Part shown: positions 11,313 through 11,523 of the stretch, one piece after another
Layout: each line of letters opens with the position of its first letter
Numbering within the stretch: position 1 is the first letter of the stretch
Source: DATLXH01 sp035576005
Lineage (GTDB): Bacteria; Acidobacteriota; Thermoanaerobaculia; Gp7-AA8
Direction: 5' to 3'
NCBI GenBank assembly: GCA_035576005.1
Contig: DATLXH010000002.1
Coordinates: forward strand, 1 to 11,523
Length of the DNA stretch: 11,523 bases
Translations under genes and position numbers: made by a program
Notes under the pieces: model-generated
The model's input: only the letters and a program-made list of their open reading frames with translations
Database searches by the model: none
Told to the model about the DNA's origin: nothing

Positions 11313-11523
11313 TCATTGAGGAAGTGGAGTGAGCTGGTAACCGAGGGTAAGCGCTTTTTTTTCGAGTGAGTTGAATAGCTTCTGCTGATAGCGTTTCTCG
11401 TAGTAGTCAACGCCGGCTTCGCGGTATGGCGTTTTGGTTTTCATCATCGAGTAGAAAATCACGGCGAGCTTGTGAGCAGAGGCCTTGATAGCGGCGGCCC
11501 ATCCGTCCCGGGCTTTGATCCTG
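11313..11523 (-). CDS. IS110-family transposase, C-terminal part (cut by window end)
   Basis: The last 69 codons of a - strand frame that enters from beyond 11523 and stops at TGA 11313-11315; the start is outside the window. The sequence AAAIKASAHKLAVIFYSMM, then TPYREAGVDYYEKRY and ALTLGYQLTPLPQ, is the typical end of IS110/IS116/IS902-type transposases, whose tails read A-H-K-L-A...Y-x-M-L...PY...G-x-DYYE...LGF-x-L. These enzymes combine a RuvC-like N-terminal domain with a serine-containing C-terminal domain and are guided by a bridge RNA encoded in the element's non-coding end (known for the family). Whether the rest is intact cannot be seen. Confidence 0.82.
   Translation of the reverse strand, partial: RIKARDGWAAAIKASAHKLAVIFYSMMKTKTPYREAGVDYYEKRYQQKLFNSLEKKALTLGYQLTPLPQ

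Noticed and set aside
10189..11316. 375-codon - strand frame
   Set aside because: Antisense shadow of ftsH that also crosses the terminator and palindromic repeat; no recognisable domain.
1..11523. CRISPR arrays, riboswitches, rRNA genes
   Set aside because: I found no regularly spaced repeats with unique spacers, no recognisable riboswitch core, and no rRNA segment on either strand.

Overview
The window is an 11.5 kb piece of a GC-rich bacterial chromosome. Housekeeping genes are packed between insertion sequences and several families of palindromic intergenic repeats. The tilS-hpt-ftsH order, the Zn-type HemB and FtsH are bacterial. The palindromic repeats (for example the 'TGTCATCCCGAGCG...' type) are what I associate with Acidobacteriota and neighbouring phyla, but I cannot assign a phylum from sequence alone.

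Layout. (1) 18-1414 is a complete IS481-family insertion sequence with 39-bp inverted ends and a hairpin over the transposase start. (2) 1428-1737 holds two unrelated palindromic repeats. (3) 1769-3727 is a tight + strand operon: lipoyl synthase (lipA), a [2Fe-2S] ferredoxin, a ferritin-like protein and an A-type Fe-S carrier that stops exactly where the last conserved cysteine should be. (4) 3728-3974 holds a hairpin and a third palindromic repeat between converging operons. (5) 3975-5196, - strand, is a small eight-cysteine zinc-finger protein overlapping hemB. (6) 5284-5460 is a ~177-bp MITE-like element, present again inverted at 8776-8953. (7) 5522-5598 is a tRNA with anticodon CAT. (8) 5862-6409, - strand, is an overlapping two-gene pair: a probable BECR/RelE-like toxin candidate and a DUF2283 partner. 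(9) 6410-6834 holds short direct repeats and at best a doubtful small ORF. (10) 6835-8723 is tilS-hpt, with a degenerate PRPP-binding loop in the hpt product. (11) 9106-11028 is ftsH, separated from hpt by the repeat element, with its own putative promoter and a clear rho-independent terminator. (12) 11313-11523 is the 3' end of an IS110-family transposase running out of the window on the - strand.

How the genes work together. The lipA operon looks like a dedicated lipoate-synthesis and Fe-S supply unit: LipA destroys its own auxiliary [4Fe-4S] cluster in each turnover, and the three genes behind it encode an electron carrier, a possible iron-binding protein and a possible cluster carrier. 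HemB makes porphobilinogen for heme, another iron pathway. The tilS-hpt-ftsH cluster is a classic bacterial gene order.

The points most worth checking are the A-type carrier ending in Cys-Gly-TGA at the conserved third cysteine, with RNA structure right after the TGA; the HPRT homologue lacking catalytic-loop acidic residues; the RBS-sequestering hairpin in the IS481 element; and the toxin-antitoxin-like pair.
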